A DNA stretch of 64,000 nt from positions 1-64,000 of the forward strand of contig QKJP01000004.1 in the NCBI GenBank assembly GCA_003249255.1, given 5' to 3'. Numbering within the stretch: position 1 is the stretch's first letter; each line of letters begins with the position of its first letter. The notes under the pieces were generated by a model. The model did not search any database. It was not told the origin of the DNA and saw nothing but the letters and a program-made list of their open reading frames with translations. Shown one piece after another: positions 43,000 to 51,318 of the stretch. This DNA comes from Bacteroidales bacterium (GTDB taxonomy: Bacteria; Bacteroidota; Bacteroidia; Bacteroidales; Marinilabiliaceae). The position numbers and the translations under genes are program-made.

Positions 43000-43086
43000 A
43001 TGCAAAAAGCTTTAATCACAGGGGTCCCGATAGCTATCGGGAGATTAAATTTCCTTGTGCGTCTTGGCATCTTTGCGTGTAAATTA
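43000..43086. repeat. 18-bp perfect palindrome with flanking repeat words, inserted next to a vestigial epimerase start
   Basis: TCCCGATAGCTATCGGGA at 43025-43042, followed by GAGATTAAATTT and the TTTGCG-type words GTGCGTCTTGGCATC and TTTGCGTG (43053-43080). A related, degenerate element lies at 57310-57417. Directly before it, 43000-43023 reads ATG plus seven codons (MQKALITG), the typical N terminus of an SDR epimerase. Confidence 0.75.
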
Positions 43087-43092
43087 TAACCG

Positions 43093-44214
43093 ATGAAACG
43101 ATTTTTAAAACTGCTATTATATATCGCTATTGGTGTAGGAATCTATCATGGTATTAACTACCTATATGCACTATCCAATCCTTACTTTAAATCTGTTATG
43201 AGTGGTTTTAATACTTCAGTAACAGATTTAGATAGCCGTATATTCAATGCCAAACGTCTGGATTCATTAGCTTGGTTTAATGAGTATCGTAGCAATAAAG
43301 ACAAATTATTAAATCCGGATACACTTTTAGTAGGTGTACACGATAGCCGTCAGGATGATTTGGAATATGCTGTTTTGCAGTTAGAGGATAGTTTGGATAT
43401 AAATCTTCCCTTGGTTCACTTTTATATTTCGTGGGGAAATACCGAGAAAGAAGCCTTTCCAAAAGAAGAGTTAGAAACCATCGTTAAACTTGGCGCCGTT
43501 CCTGTAATTACCTGGGAGCCATGGTTGCAAGGTTTTACCGATGATTTTGCTCCTGGTTTGCGACACTCCGAAGCTCGTAACAAGAACGGAATGCGCGATG
43601 TAGCTGATGGATTGTATGATGAGTATATAATTGAGTGGGCCGAAGGTGTGGCAGCTATTAATTCCCCGGTTTTTATGCGCTTTGCCCATGAAATGAATGA
43701 TCCTTACCGTTTTGCATGGGGGCCACAGAACAATGATGGGGCTGATTATGTAGCCGCCTGGCAGCACATTTATAAGCTATTTGAAGAACACCAGGCGAAC
43801 GATTGTATCTGGATTTGGAATCCACATTTATCCTATTCTTTGTTTGAAGAATGTTACCCGGGTGATGAATATGTTGATTACATAGGAATCAATACCCTAA
43901 ACTTTGGTTCATCTGTTGAATGGTCGCGTTGGACCAGTTTTGAGAATATGTTTGCAAAGCATTATAAGGGTTTATGTGGCTACAAAAAGCCAATCATGAT
44001 TGCCGAGTTTGCATCCTTAGCTTATGGGGGTGACCGTAAGCAGTGGTATGTAAGTGCTTTAGATAGTTTTCCTCAGCGCTTTCCCCAGGTTAAGGCATTG
44101 TTGTTTTTTCATGTGTTAAGCGATTATACAGTAAGTAATAAGCAGTTAGACTGGTCGTTGATTTATGATCATGAAACCTTAATGGCGGTAAAAAATACCA
44201 TAAAAAGTTGGTGA
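43093..44214 (+). CDS. GH26-like glycoside hydrolase, membrane anchored
   Basis: 373 residues. N-terminal signal anchor (about 4-25), so facing the periplasm. The clan GH-A (beta/alpha)8 barrel shows FYISWGN near 110-116, PVITWEPW near 137, acid/base E200 in RFAHEMND and nucleophile E305 in IMIAEFAS, matching GH26 (endo-mannanase/lichenase type). Placed at the end of the polysaccharide synthase locus, where analogous loci carry a periplasmic hydrolase or lyase (BcsZ, AlgL, PgaB). It probably trims or edits the nascent polymer, suggesting a beta-mannan- or beta-glucan-like backbone; inference. Confidence 0.83.
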   Translation: MKRFLKLLLYIAIGVGIYHGINYLYALSNPYFKSVMSGFNTSVTDLDSRIFNAKRLDSLAWFNEYRSNKDKLLNPDTLLVGVHDSRQDDLEYAVLQLEDSLDINLPLVHFYISWGNTEKEAFPKEELETIVKLGAVPVITWEPWLQGFTDDFAPGLRHSEARNKNGMRDVADGLYDEYIIEWAEGVAAINSPVFMRFAHEMNDPYRFAWGPQNNDGADYVAAWQHIYKLFEEHQANDCIWIWNPHLSYSLFEECYPGDEYVDYIGINTLNFGSSVEWSRWTSFENMFAKHYKGLCGYKKPIMIAEFASLAYGGDRKQWYVSALDSFPQRFPQVKALLFFHVLSDYTVSNKQLDWSLIYDHETLMAVKNTIKSW

Positions 44215-44594
44215 TTTAATTAAAAAGATATTTTAGTTAATGTATGTGTAGTTAGATCAAAAGTTTTCATGGAGATGTTATTCTCTGTGAAGACTTTTGT
44301 GTTTGGTATTCGTTCTAAATAACTTAGGATGATATAATAAATAATGATTTAACATTATATTAGTTGGGTGTTGGATTATTTATTGTTAATTTCACCCACG
44401 CTCATACTGGGGGAAGTGGTTAAGCGTAATTTGCGAAGTACTTGTATTAAAGGGTATTATAGATTTTAATTCATCAGTTGTTAGAGCTGATGAATTTTTT
44501 TTTTATAAAAAGTTGAAAAAATGAATAGGGGAATATTAGATGTTAATCGTCCTCTATATGTTAAATGGATTAATGGGAATTCTTAATAAATACT
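44215..44594 (+). other. Gene-free leader with terminator-like hairpin (44468-44504)
   Basis: 380 bases without a gene. AATTCATCAG / CTGATGAATT (10-bp stem, 9-base loop) then eight or more T at 44468-44504, about 90 bases ahead of the next gene. It is 250 bases downstream of the GH26-like gene, so it could terminate that operon or act as a leader attenuator. No perfect TAnnTTTG promoter element recognised. Confidence 0.6.
44468..44504 (+). terminator. Intrinsic terminator hairpin
   Basis: Perfect 10-bp stem AATTCATCAG / CTGATGAATT with a long T run, see the surrounding region entry. Confidence 0.85.
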
Positions 44595-45371
44595 ATGAGT
44601 TTAGGAAATTGTTTTTCTCTGAATAATATATATGTAAATAGGCTGTGGTTTACGCAATTGGTTTTTTTGTTTTTTTTTCTCACCTCACCCCTTGGGGCTA
44701 GTGGTCAAGAAAAAAAGAGCAAGAGCATCGATGAGATTCTTTTGGAGCAATTCGGATATGACCAAATTCTGCTAAATGGCAGGCAGTATGTCAATAAATA
44801 TCATTTGGATAAGGGGCATCCTTTTTTTTTAACAGATCAATTGCAAGATGGGACTTTGGTTCTTCATAACAAGTCTTATTCAGGCTTAAAGTTGATGTAT
44901 AATTTATATGAAGAGAATGTTGTTTTGGTATTGGGCGAAGGTTCTTCCTTAACTGCTCTTTTGCCTCCTGTTGATTACATAAGTGAATTTACGATAGGTA
45001 ATTCTCATTTTAAAAAAATAGCCATTGAAGATGAAGTTAAGTTTTATGAAGTGGTATATGATGGAAAGGTTGCCGTTTTATATGATTGGTATAAGAAACG
45101 TTCAGAATCTGATCATGCCAGTTTGATGGCTTTTGAGTATTCGATGGATAAAAAGAAGACTTATTTGTTTTATGATAATCAGTTGTTTTCATATAAATCC
45201 AAAGGGAGTTTTATAAAGTTGTTTAATCCAAATCAGAAGAAAGCCATTAAAGACTACATCAAAAAAAATAAAATACTTTTTAAAACAACGAGCAATCAGG
45301 AAATGAAGAAACTGTTAGCCTTTTGTGAGGAATATTGGATTAATAAACCTGTAAAAACAAAGAAAGATTAA
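44595..45371 (+). CDS. Exported hypothetical protein, first gene of TonB receptor operon
   Basis: 258 residues. A long N-terminal region with a hydrophobic core (FTQLVFLFFFLTSPLGASG, cut before QEKK) is a signal peptide. The mature part is mixed alpha/beta with many Lys and Tyr (KTYLFYDNQLFSYKSKGSF). No known domain recognised. Separated by three bases from the TonB receptor gene, so its role is tied to that receptor, perhaps as a periplasmic or surface accessory. Confidence 0.7.
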   Translation: MSLGNCFSLNNIYVNRLWFTQLVFLFFFLTSPLGASGQEKKSKSIDEILLEQFGYDQILLNGRQYVNKYHLDKGHPFFLTDQLQDGTLVLHNKSYSGLKLMYNLYEENVVLVLGEGSSLTALLPPVDYISEFTIGNSHFKKIAIEDEVKFYEVVYDGKVAVLYDWYKKRSESDHASLMAFEYSMDKKKTYLFYDNQLFSYKSKGSFIKLFNPNQKKAIKDYIKKNKILFKTTSNQEMKKLLAFCEEYWINKPVKTKKD

Positions 45372-45374
45372 AGT

Positions 45375-48155
45375 ATGAAAGGTCTTATACTAGCAATCGT
45401 AGTATTGGTTTATTCAGGTATTACGTTACAATCTCAGTCATTAAAAGTTAGAACATCAGGCTCTTTTTCTAATTCCTCTTTCATTGATTTTGTGGAAGAA
45501 TTAGAGCAGAAAACAAATCTTAAATTTTATTTTGATGAGTCTGCAGTAAATCATTTAAAAGTAAACGCCGCGGGTACTGATTTAGATGTGGATAGCTTGT
45601 TGTTTAGTGTTTTAGTGGTGAACGGATTAAACTATTATTCTGATACCAATAATAACATCATCGTTTACACCGGTTCCAAAATAGTCGAAAAAATTGAGGG
45701 AGTTGAAGATAAACAAGATCAAGCCAATTTTTTTCCTGATAATAGAACTTCAATGACCAAAGCCGAAGAAAATTATTTTAACGCCCGAAACGATGTGGAA
45801 AAACCTGCTTTAATTATCATCGGGAAAAAGAATGGTTTTCATGGAAACCATGTTCTCAATGGTCGGATTACAGATGAAGCAACCGGTGAACCCATTGTAG
45901 GAGCCACATTGTTCTTTGAAGAATTAGGGACCGGTGTTGCATCTGATATTGATGGGTATTATAAAATCGCTGTAAAAGCCGGTAAATACAATGTGAAAGC
46001 CAATTCTGTATCCATGAAAGAAGGAATGTTTCATGTTCATGTTTATGAAGATGGAGATTTTTCTTTTTACATGAAAAAGGAGTTGGTTGGCTTGGATGAG
46101 GTAAAAGTGGTTGCCGATCGCAATCACAACGTAAAAGGGATGCAAATGGGTTTTGAAAAAATAACTTCAAAATCGATCAAAGAAATTCCGGTTGTAATGG
46201 GAGAAAAAGATTTGGTGAAAGTTGCTCAAATGCTTCCGGGTGTTCAAAGCTCCGGAGAAGGAACGGGAAGTTTACATGTAAGAGGAGGTACTGCTGATCA
46301 GAATTTATTTTACATTAATCAGGTGCCTGTTTATAATACCTCTCACTTGTTTGGTTTCTTTACAGCTTTTAGCCCGGATATTGTCAGTGATTTCTCTTTG
46401 TATAAAAGTCATATTCCTGCCAAATATGGCGGAAGGGTATCTTCTATCTTCGATATTTCTACACGGCAGGGAAACAAAAAGAATCTATTTGCACAAGGTG
46501 GAATAAGTCCGGTGACAGGTCATATATCTGTCGAAGGGCCTGTTGTGAAAGATAAAATTTCGTTTGTTACCAGTATGCGAGGCAATTATTCAGATTGGTT
46601 ATTGACTCAGATTGATGATGCTGATATCAAAAAAAGTAGTGCTAACTTTTACGATTGGTCATTTGGAGTGAATTCTACTATCAACGATAAGAATATCTTA
46701 AAAGCATTTGTTTATAATAGTAATGATGATTTTAGCCTTTCGGATAAGAGTGATTACAATTATGAAAATCTGGGAGGGATGATAAATTTTAGACATTTAT
46801 ATTCCCCAAAATTAAGTTCTGAAATTGCTTTGGTTTCAAGTCAATATGGATTTGGATATAATGAAAAAACGAATCCTTCAGATGCTTATCGTCATGAATA
46901 TAAATTGTTGCATAATGAGTTGCGTTTAGACTTTTTGTATTTAAGCTTAATCGGGCATCGCTTATCTTTTGGTACGAATACCATAATGTATAATCTTGAT
47001 CGAGGAGATGTGAATCCTTATGGAGATGAATCTACAAGAATTCCGGTTAGTTTGGGAGAAGATAAAGGAATTGAGAATGTCTTGTATGTCTGTGATGAGT
47101 TTAAGTTGTTTTCTCGCTTAGGAGTTTCCCTTGGTTTAAGAATGAGTCGTTTTGATAATTTAGGGCCTCAAACATTAAATACTTATTTCGACGGAGCTTC
47201 ATTTACAGAAGGAAATATCAGTGGAGCGAAAGAGTTTGCTAGTAACGAATCAGTAAAAGCGTATTACAGTTTGGAGCCACGTTTGGCTTTAAATATGCCA
47301 TTTTGGGAAAATACATCAGTAAAAGCCTCTTATAATCGAGCTGCGCAAAATATTTTTATGCTGAGTAATACCATTGCTGTAACACCTACTAACCAATGGA
47401 AATTGGCCGACTTTTACTTAAAGCCTCCGGTAAGTGATCAATATTCATTTGGAATTTACCAGAACATTCCGTCAGCAGGTCTTGAAACCTCGGTTGAAGT
47501 TTATCAAAAGAATACCAAGAATGTGGTAGAGTATAAAGATGGCGCAGATTTTATTTCGAGTGATCCCACCGAAATGCTTTTACTTCAGGGAGAGCAAGAG
47601 GCAAAAGGGCTTGAGTTTATGTTGAAAAAGAAAACCGGTAAATTTACAGGTTGGTTATCCTACACTTATTCTAAAACCAGTGTGGTTGTGGATAGCGATA
47701 ATCCTTCAGAACGAATTAACTTTGGCAACCCATATCCATCAAATTTTGATAAACCACACAGTGTTAATTTAGTGACTAATTTACGTTCAAATCGGCGTTT
47801 AAGTTTTTCTACCAATATTGCTTATAGTACAGGTCGGCCAATAACTTTTCCGGTGGCCATGTATCCGGTCGAAAATTTGTGGTTTACTGCTTATTCGGGT
47901 CGGAATGCTAATCGAATTCCTGATTATTTCAGGGTTGATTTCTCCATTAATCTAGAAGGAAATCTAAATCGCAAGAAGTTTATGCATAGTTATTGGATGC
48001 TTAATGTTGTGAATGTAACAGGACGCAAAAATGCGTATTCTGTTTACTTCGAATCGGATGAAGGTGAAATTAAAGCTTATCGCCTATCCGTTTTTGGTCA
48101 ACCCATTGTTACGCTTTCATGGATCTTTAAATTAGGAAATTACACAAATGAGTAA
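45375..48155 (+). CDS. TonB-dependent receptor with N-terminal secretin/TonB (STN) domain
   Basis: 926 residues. Signal peptide (to about 20), STN domain at about 22-100 (FVEELEQKTNLKFYFDES, NNIIVYTG), carboxypeptidase-regulatory-like beta domain at about 155-235 (LNGRITDEATGEPIVGATL), plug at about 265-375 (EKDLVKVAQMLPGVQSSGEG, SLHVRGGTADQNLFYINQVP), then the barrel ending in TLSWIFKLGNYTNE. The STN domain signals to a FecR-type anti-sigma factor in other systems, but none is in the window. The next gene overlaps by 8 bases. Ligand unknown. Confidence 0.92.
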   Translation: MKGLILAIVVLVYSGITLQSQSLKVRTSGSFSNSSFIDFVEELEQKTNLKFYFDESAVNHLKVNAAGTDLDVDSLLFSVLVVNGLNYYSDTNNNIIVYTGSKIVEKIEGVEDKQDQANFFPDNRTSMTKAEENYFNARNDVEKPALIIIGKKNGFHGNHVLNGRITDEATGEPIVGATLFFEELGTGVASDIDGYYKIAVKAGKYNVKANSVSMKEGMFHVHVYEDGDFSFYMKKELVGLDEVKVVADRNHNVKGMQMGFEKITSKSIKEIPVVMGEKDLVKVAQMLPGVQSSGEGTGSLHVRGGTADQNLFYINQVPVYNTSHLFGFFTAFSPDIVSDFSLYKSHIPAKYGGRVSSIFDISTRQGNKKNLFAQGGISPVTGHISVEGPVVKDKISFVTSMRGNYSDWLLTQIDDADIKKSSANFYDWSFGVNSTINDKNILKAFVYNSNDDFSLSDKSDYNYENLGGMINFRHLYSPKLSSEIALVSSQYGFGYNEKTNPSDAYRHEYKLLHNELRLDFLYLSLIGHRLSFGTNTIMYNLDRGDVNPYGDESTRIPVSLGEDKGIENVLYVCDEFKLFSRLGVSLGLRMSRFDNLGPQTLNTYFDGASFTEGNISGAKEFASNESVKAYYSLEPRLALNMPFWENTSVKASYNRAAQNIFMLSNTIAVTPTNQWKLADFYLKPPVSDQYSFGIYQNIPSAGLETSVEVYQKNTKNVVEYKDGADFISSDPTEMLLLQGEQEAKGLEFMLKKKTGKFTGWLSYTYSKTSVVVDSDNPSERINFGNPYPSNFDKPHSVNLVTNLRSNRRLSFSTNIAYSTGRPITFPVAMYPVENLWFTAYSGRNANRIPDYFRVDFSINLEGNLNRKKFMHSYWMLNVVNVTGRKNAYSVYFESDEGEIKAYRLSVFGQPIVTLSWIFKLGNYTNE

Positions 48156-49323
48156 TAAAAAGACAATGTATAAGATTATTATAGCAATTCTTCTAACTAT
48201 AGGTTTTTGGGGGTGTATTGATGAAATTGATATGCCCAATACTAGTTCAGATCAGGGTTCTTCTTTTTTAGTGATAGATGGAAGTATTTTAAAAGGAGAT
48301 ACTATTCAATACCTACGAATATCCCACTCCAATCCATTGGGTAATTATGAATTTAATCCGGAAATGGGATGTAAAGTGAGCGTAAAGTGTAGTTTGGGTG
48401 ATGAATACGAATTTGAAGAAGTCGAACCTGGAATATATACAACCGAAATATTACCGGAGTGTTTGATCGAGGGCACAAGTTTTCAGTTATTTGTTGAAAC
48501 AATGGATGGTGTAAAGTATCAGTCAGAACCTGAAGAGTTGCATGAAAGTGTATCTGTGGATAATATTTATTTCGAAATGGGTGATGAAAATTTAGGGGCT
48601 AATTATTATGATAATGGAGCACAATTCTATGTTGATTTGAAAGCTGCGGAGCAAAACTCAAAACATTATAGATGGGTGGTTGAAGAGACATACGAGTATC
48701 ATGCAAGATATGTTCTTGCTGGCTTGTTGGATGCATCTGAGAAGCGTTTTATAGAAATGCAACCCGAAGAATTGATGGTTTGTTATAGAACTCAGAATCT
48801 AAAAGAAGTATTTGCATCATCCACCCAAAAATTACAAGTGAATGAGAAGAAAAAAATACCATTAAATTATGTTCCGGCAGTTACTAATAAGTTAAAATAC
48901 AACTATAGTATTTTAGTGAAGCAATATGTATTAAGCGATGCTGCTTATGAATACTGGAATCGGAACATGTTACAAAATTCTTCTTCCGGAGGATTTTATC
49001 AAATGCAACCTAGCCAAACTAAAAGTAACATCCATAATGTAGCTAACTCAGACGAAATAGTATTAGGATTTTTTTGGGTTTCGTCCTATCAGCAAAAGCG
49101 TTTTGTTTTAGATAAAAAGGATAGGGTTCAGGTCTATGAGAGAATTTGTAAAGCTGATACCTTTATAATGAGTTCAAATTTATGGATAGTGGTTGATAAA
49201 TACCTTGCGAACCTTGGAGAGTATCCTGATGGTAGAACAGTTTATGGACATGTTTCCCCTGCTCACTGCTTGGATTGTAGAGAAAAGGGAGGTGTTCTTG
49301 ATAAACCGGATTTCTTCGATTAG
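48148..49323 (+). CDS. DUF4249 family lipoprotein
   Basis: 391 residues. Lipobox WGC (Cys at about 25) after a hydrophobic stretch; then the DUF4249 pattern: SFLVIDGSILKGDTIQYLRISHSNPLGN near 40, GCKVSVKC, GIYTTEILPECLIEGTSFQL near 95-115, YKWVVEETYEYHA-like central block and the C-terminal CLDCREKGG near 380. Family members sit beside TonB receptors of the FecA/STN type throughout Bacteroidota and are presumed outer-surface ligand-binding or receptor-assisting lipoproteins, analogous to SusD; no characterised function known to me. Three cysteines at the C terminus (CLDC) are a family feature. Confidence 0.88.
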   Translation: MSNKKTMYKIIIAILLTIGFWGCIDEIDMPNTSSDQGSSFLVIDGSILKGDTIQYLRISHSNPLGNYEFNPEMGCKVSVKCSLGDEYEFEEVEPGIYTTEILPECLIEGTSFQLFVETMDGVKYQSEPEELHESVSVDNIYFEMGDENLGANYYDNGAQFYVDLKAAEQNSKHYRWVVEETYEYHARYVLAGLLDASEKRFIEMQPEELMVCYRTQNLKEVFASSTQKLQVNEKKKIPLNYVPAVTNKLKYNYSILVKQYVLSDAAYEYWNRNMLQNSSSGGFYQMQPSQTKSNIHNVANSDEIVLGFFWVSSYQQKRFVLDKKDRVQVYERICKADTFIMSSNLWIVVDKYLANLGEYPDGRTVYGHVSPAHCLDCREKGGVLDKPDFFD

Positions 49324-49382
49324 GTAAATTGATTGAATTTATATGAATGTGTTTATGTGATTAATTATAAAGCTGGTAAGGC

Positions 49383-51080
49383 ATGGGTCGGATTGTATTT
49401 TTATTGGGTTTAATATTTTTTCTTTTTAATAATTATTCTGTTTGTCAAGAACAAGAAAAGCAGGGATGTGTGCAGGTAGATATGAACACCGTAAAAGAAA
49501 CGATACATGTTTTTACAGACAGGTCTTACTATGCAGTAGGAGAAGAAATATATTTTAGTGCTTCTTATTATGCTAATCACTTGTCAAGTTCAAGTAAAGC
49601 AGAGTGGAGTAAGATCTTATATTTTGAATTGATTGATTCCATTGGGAATTCATTTATTCAAAAAAAATTCCAGCTGAATCACAACTTAGCGGTCGGAAAG
49701 TTGATGATCGATGACCAAATTCCATCCGGAAATTATTGGCTTAAGGTATATACTAAATGGATGCGAAACAATGGGGTAGAAAATTATACTTATTGTCCTT
49801 TAGTTATCGTAAATCCAGAAAATCTTAATGGCAGTAAGTTCTTTGAAATTTCTGATGAAGATTCTAAAAGTGAGTTAGGTGGCTCAATTGATGTTAAACT
49901 ATCTAAGGAAAACTATGGTAAACGTGAAGAAGTCATGTTGGTGTTTCAAAATAAATTGGCCAATAGTAGAGATTATACTTATGCCTTGAGTGTTGTTGAT
50001 AAAGGTGCTAATGTTATTCAGCCTACTCGCATGGGAGTGTCTAACAATGAAAAATCGGAATTAGCAGTTGTACCTGATATATACAATATTTCAATCTCCG
50101 GCAAAGTTGTAGACGAAAATACAAAGGAACCACAGGCTGATGCCGTTGTTTATTTATCTACTATAGCTAAGCAGTCTTATTTTACAACGGTAAAAACTAA
50201 TTGTAACGGAGAGTTTGTTTTAACCTTACCTGAACCGCCTGCTCAATGTGAATATTATATTCATGCGATTAAAGATGGAATTGATTTACAAGTTCAAATT
50301 GACAACGGTTATTGTACGCAGCCTGTAAGTCTTCATCATTCGAAGCAACTGCTGGGAGATGAGGAATTAAACCTCTTAAAAGAACTTATGATTAATGCTC
50401 AGTTGACTCAAAAATTTGCAAAAACTTCTCCTGAAATACCGATTAAAAGCGATTCTATACCAAAGTTTTTTTACGGTCGACCAGATAAAATCTATACCAC
50501 TGAAAAATACATTGATTTACCCGATGTAAAAGACTTCCTTTTTGAATTGGTGCCAGAGTTTGCCATAAAGCGTAAAAAGAAGAAAAACTATATCAAATTA
50601 AACGAAATTACTACCTGGGGAGATTTACCGGTATTAACCATGGTTGATAATATCCCTATTTTTGATCATGAGGAAGTTTTGAATATATCTCTCCAAAAAG
50701 TTAAGCAAATTGAAATTATAAGCACTGCTTATGTAGCAGGAGCTAGTAAATTTAATTCGGTTATCAATGTAATTACGAAAAAGAATGATTATGCAGGAAT
50801 TAAATTGCCTGATAACTCTGTCTTTTTTAACTATGAATTGGCAGAAATAAAAAAAGCGAAAGGATCACAAAAAGCGCCAAATTCTTTTTCTAAAAGAATT
50901 CCGGATCGCCGAAATACTTTATATTGGAATGCGAATTTTGATATGAATCAAGAAGATGGCACAGTAAAGTTTATGACATCAGATATGCCTGGAAAATATG
51001 AAGTGGTGTTGCAAGCGTTTTCTCATCAAACAGGTGAGGTATTTCATGTAATTAAGGATTTTGAAGTTGTGGCGGACTAA
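49383..51080 (+). CDS. MG2-domain protein with barrel-less TonB plug domain
   Basis: 565 residues. Signal peptide (MGRIVFLLGLIFFLFNNYSV, cut near CQEQE). Domains: MG2 macroglobulin-like beta domain at about 35-150 (FTDRSYYAVGEEIYFSASYY, PSGNYWLKVYTKWM); a second beta domain; carboxypeptidase-regulatory-like domain at about 235-310 (SGKVVDENTKEPQADAVVYL); and a TonB-plug-like segment at about 375-465 (LTMVDNIPIFDHEEVLN, VKQIEIISTAYVAGASKFN, VINVITKKND). No barrel follows; the tail is another beta domain (GKYEVVLQAFSHQTGEVF). Companion of the TonB receptor and DUF4249 lipoprotein, 59 bases downstream. Function unknown. Confidence 0.85.
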   Translation: MGRIVFLLGLIFFLFNNYSVCQEQEKQGCVQVDMNTVKETIHVFTDRSYYAVGEEIYFSASYYANHLSSSSKAEWSKILYFELIDSIGNSFIQKKFQLNHNLAVGKLMIDDQIPSGNYWLKVYTKWMRNNGVENYTYCPLVIVNPENLNGSKFFEISDEDSKSELGGSIDVKLSKENYGKREEVMLVFQNKLANSRDYTYALSVVDKGANVIQPTRMGVSNNEKSELAVVPDIYNISISGKVVDENTKEPQADAVVYLSTIAKQSYFTTVKTNCNGEFVLTLPEPPAQCEYYIHAIKDGIDLQVQIDNGYCTQPVSLHHSKQLLGDEELNLLKELMINAQLTQKFAKTSPEIPIKSDSIPKFFYGRPDKIYTTEKYIDLPDVKDFLFELVPEFAIKRKKKKNYIKLNEITTWGDLPVLTMVDNIPIFDHEEVLNISLQKVKQIEIISTAYVAGASKFNSVINVITKKNDYAGIKLPDNSVFFNYELAEIKKAKGSQKAPNSFSKRIPDRRNTLYWNANFDMNQEDGTVKFMTSDMPGKYEVVLQAFSHQTGEVFHVIKDFEVVAD

Positions 51081-51318
51081 TTAGTTCGAGATACGATAGG
51101 AAACCAGTGAAGCAAAATTCTTGGATTTATTTGCATATAGTAAAAGTTAGCTCTTGACAAGAATTGATAAAATGGAGTAATTGCCGTGGTGAAGCAAGAT
51201 TGTTTTATCGGTCTTAAGTTAAATATTGAAATATTTAGTAGGTTTGTTCTATTAATCTAATGCAAAAGTCTATTGGGTTGAATTATATTAATATGTACTA
51301 TTTAAATAACCTTTATTT

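Noticed and set aside
44215-44594. Riboswitch-like leader before the TonB operon
   Set aside because: Only one hairpin is evident and no known riboswitch core could be recognised; kept as a terminator.
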